Of a stretch of 8,010 bases of DNA, positions 6,400-8,010 are shown piece after piece; position 1 is the stretch's first letter; the number at the start of each line of letters is the position of its first letter. Position numbers and translations under genes: made by a program. This stretch comes from an uncultured Bacteroidales bacterium (GTDB lineage Bacteria; Bacteroidota; Bacteroidia; Bacteroidales; Paludibacteraceae): positions 1 to 8,010 of the forward strand of contig CAIQOG010000304.1 in the NCBI GenBank assembly GCA_903873355.1, read 5' to 3'. The notes beneath the pieces were generated by a model. That model was not told the DNA's origin. It made no database searches and saw only the letters and a program-made list of their open reading frames with translations.

Positions 6400-7713
6400 A
6401 TGACTGAGATTATCGAATATATTATTTGTTTTCTGCTTGGCGATACTGTTTCCAAAAAAGTAGTTGCAAAAGTTGGATATACCTCAAATCCAAAAGAATA
6501 CCGCAAATATAAACTGGTTATCAAATCTTCAGATTTTTTTTCGGAAGGAGTTTATGGCTCACATGATTCTATACCTCAAATACCACTTCAAATTTGGGAA
6601 GAATCTCCGATATTTTTTGGCAATACTGAAGTACAACAAGTTGGCACCACACGAATTATTCATGCCGACCTTATTGCCAGCACGTACTATTTGATAAGCC
6701 GTTACGAAGAAATGGTTCGAAAGGACATCCGGGATGTTCACGGGCGATTTCCGGGTAAAGAATCGCTGCCTTATCGTGCCGGATTTATTGATTCGCCAAT
6801 TGTGGACGAATATGGTAAGATTCTACGGAATCAGCTAAGAGAAATTGGATTGGATGTTCCTGAACCCAAACCGGCAATACGGAAAATATTTCTGACTCAC
6901 GATGTGGATCAGTTGTCGCATTTTCGGAGCTTAAGAGGATTTATGGGCGGATTGCTGCGGGGTATTCGCCGTCCGAAAGAAGGAAATAAAGCTATAAAAA
7001 GTTATTTTGGTGGACTTCAAAACGATCCGTGGTATACATCACCATGGCTTTTTCGTCTTGACAATTCACTCCGACAAAAAGTTGGAGCTGACCGCTGCGA
7101 ACCAATCGTTTTTTTGAAAATTGGAGGTGGAATTCGAAAAGAAGACAAACCATTTATCACGCATCATATTCAGGATTTTCAGTCATTAGTTAAGCTCTGC
7201 AAACGAAAGAATATCACTTTTGGACTGCATTCAAGCTATGAAGCAGGAATACATCCTGAAAAAATTGCAGATGAAAAGAAACATCTGGAGCGGATTACCA
7301 AAAGAAAAACCACCTACAACCGTCACCATTACCTTGATTCCCGCGAACCGGAAGACATGCAGGCTTTGATTAATGCGGGTATTACCGACGATTTCACACT
7401 CGGTTATGCCGATGTAGCGGGATTCCGACTTGGAACTTGTCGTGCTGTTCGTTGGATAAATCCGATTACGAAACAACTTACTTTGCTTACACTTCATCCA
7501 CTTACCGTAATGGACAGCAGCCTTAGCGATAATCGCTACATGAACCTGAATGCACACGAAGCTTATGAATATTGTATCCGGCTGATAAATATGGTGGAAA
7601 GCTGGAACGGTGAACTGGTTTTGCTTTGGCATAATACTTCGGTTGAGGATACACCCCGTTCCTATCACCGGAAACTTTATCAGGATATCATTTCTTACCT
7701 TAAAGATAAATAA
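6400..7713 (+). CDS. Polysaccharide deacetylase-like protein with N-terminal DUF7033-type region
   Basis: This 437-residue protein has no signal peptide and is probably cytosolic. The first 160 or so residues resemble the DUF7033-type region found in Bacteroidota in front of a deacetylase-like barrel (ADLIASTYYLISRYEE at 89-104; RFPGKESLPYRAGFIDSPIV at 116-135). The second part has features of the NodB/CE4 fold: LTHDVD (165-170) in the place of the TFDDG motif with Asp168 and Asp170, GLHSSYEAG (275-283) in the place of the His metal motif, RHHYL (308-312), GYADVAGFRLGTC (335-347), and LLWHN (408-412) with His411 near the end. Such proteins often sit in exopolysaccharide or surface-glycan clusters; the exact substrate is unknown. 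It lies 18 bases after the small membrane protein gene and 16 bases before a glycosyltransferase gene, consistent with one operon. Family call is good; enzymatic activity is inferred. Confidence 0.82.
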   Translation: MTEIIEYIICFLLGDTVSKKVVAKVGYTSNPKEYRKYKLVIKSSDFFSEGVYGSHDSIPQIPLQIWEESPIFFGNTEVQQVGTTRIIHADLIASTYYLISRYEEMVRKDIRDVHGRFPGKESLPYRAGFIDSPIVDEYGKILRNQLREIGLDVPEPKPAIRKIFLTHDVDQLSHFRSLRGFMGGLLRGIRRPKEGNKAIKSYFGGLQNDPWYTSPWLFRLDNSLRQKVGADRCEPIVFLKIGGGIRKEDKPFITHHIQDFQSLVKLCKRKNITFGLHSSYEAGIHPEKIADEKKHLERITKRKTTYNRHHYLDSREPEDMQALINAGITDDFTLGYADVAGFRLGTCRAVRWINPITKQLTLLTLHPLTVMDSSLSDNRYMNLNAHEAYEYCIRLINMVESWNGELVLLWHNTSVEDTPRSYHRKLYQDIISYLKDK

Positions 7714-7729
7714 CCCAGTTTTTGAAAGA

Positions 7730-8010
7730 ATGAAAAAAAAGGCCATAGTCTGTGTCACCAACGATTTGTCGACTGACCAGCGGGTTCATAAAACCTGCCT
7801 GACACTCGAAAAATGCGGTTATTGGGTGGTGGAATATGGACGATTACTGCCTGAAAGTAAACCACTTCAGCGAAATTATTTTATTCTCCGAAAGAAACTT
7901 GTATTTCACAGTGGTCCATTGTTTTATGCAGAATACAACATCCGACTCTTCTTTCATTTACTGTTAGCCGATGTCGATTTAATTTTTGCCAACGATCTCG
8001 ATACACTGCC
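7730..8010 (+). CDS. Glycosyltransferase, GT4-like, N-terminal part (cut by window edge)
   Basis: The ATG at 7730-7732 opens a frame of 93 complete codons that runs off the window. It begins MKKKAIVCVTNDLSTDQRVH, a typical GT4/GT-B N-terminus: a first beta strand, then NDL-x-x-DQRV-x-K with a following helix (KTCLTLEKCGYWVVEYGR) as in group 1 glycosyltransferases. The end reads LLLADVDLIFANDLDTLP, matching the ADVDIIHANDLDTLP-like segment of this family. It should transfer a sugar from a nucleotide donor to a growing glycan or lipid carrier on the cytoplasmic side. The C-terminal donor-binding half is outside the window. The gene starts 16 bases after the deacetylase-like gene, so it is likely cotranscribed. 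An A-rich leader without a Shine-Dalgarno sequence precedes the ATG. Confidence 0.87.
   Translation, partial: MKKKAIVCVTNDLSTDQRVHKTCLTLEKCGYWVVEYGRLLPESKPLQRNYFILRKKLVFHSGPLFYAEYNIRLFFHLLLADVDLIFANDLDTL

Noticed and set aside
7231..7761. Open frame of 176 codons on the minus strand
   Set aside because: It lies antisense to the well-supported deacetylase-like gene and the start of the glycosyltransferase, and its translation shows no recognisable domain.

Overview
The window looks like chromosomal DNA of a Bacteroidota bacterium, probably order Bacteroidales or Marinilabiliales. The evidence is a carboxypeptidase-regulatory-like-domain periplasmic protein, starts without Shine-Dalgarno sequences in A-rich leaders, several matches to the Bacteroidota -7 box TAnnTTTG, AT-rich spacers, and a DUF7033-type deacetylase-like protein beside a glycosyltransferase. 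No species call is possible from the sequence alone. No rRNA, tRNA, CRISPR array, insertion sequence or phage gene was seen.

Left third (15-3406, minus strand): a compact three-gene unit, read from right to left. It encodes a secreted protein with an N-terminal carboxypeptidase-regulatory-like domain, a secreted alpha/beta-hydrolase esterase, and an MFS exporter of the EntS-like type. The gaps are 12 and 5 bases, so the genes are probably cotranscribed from the 436-base divergent spacer at 3407-3842.

Middle (3843-5993, plus strand): alanine dehydrogenase (ald) with all its catalytic residues and a strong intrinsic terminator, then a 348-base spacer, then a FadR/FCD-type GntR regulator with its own terminator. 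The two genes are separate transcription units. The spacer in front of the regulator holds two promoter-like boxes, each overlapped by a palindrome, which suggests autoregulation or control by a related factor.

Right end (6166-8010, plus strand): a promoter followed by a small two-helix membrane protein of unknown function, a 437-residue protein resembling polysaccharide deacetylases, and the first 93 codons of a GT4-like glycosyltransferase cut by the window edge. This looks like the start of a cell-surface or exopolysaccharide gene cluster.

The protein-coding content is mostly ordinary. The points most worth a second look are the repeats and palindromes in the two long spacers, the unidentified 71-residue membrane protein, and the unassigned substrate of the esterase/exporter operon. 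I did not find a clear case for a wholly new system.
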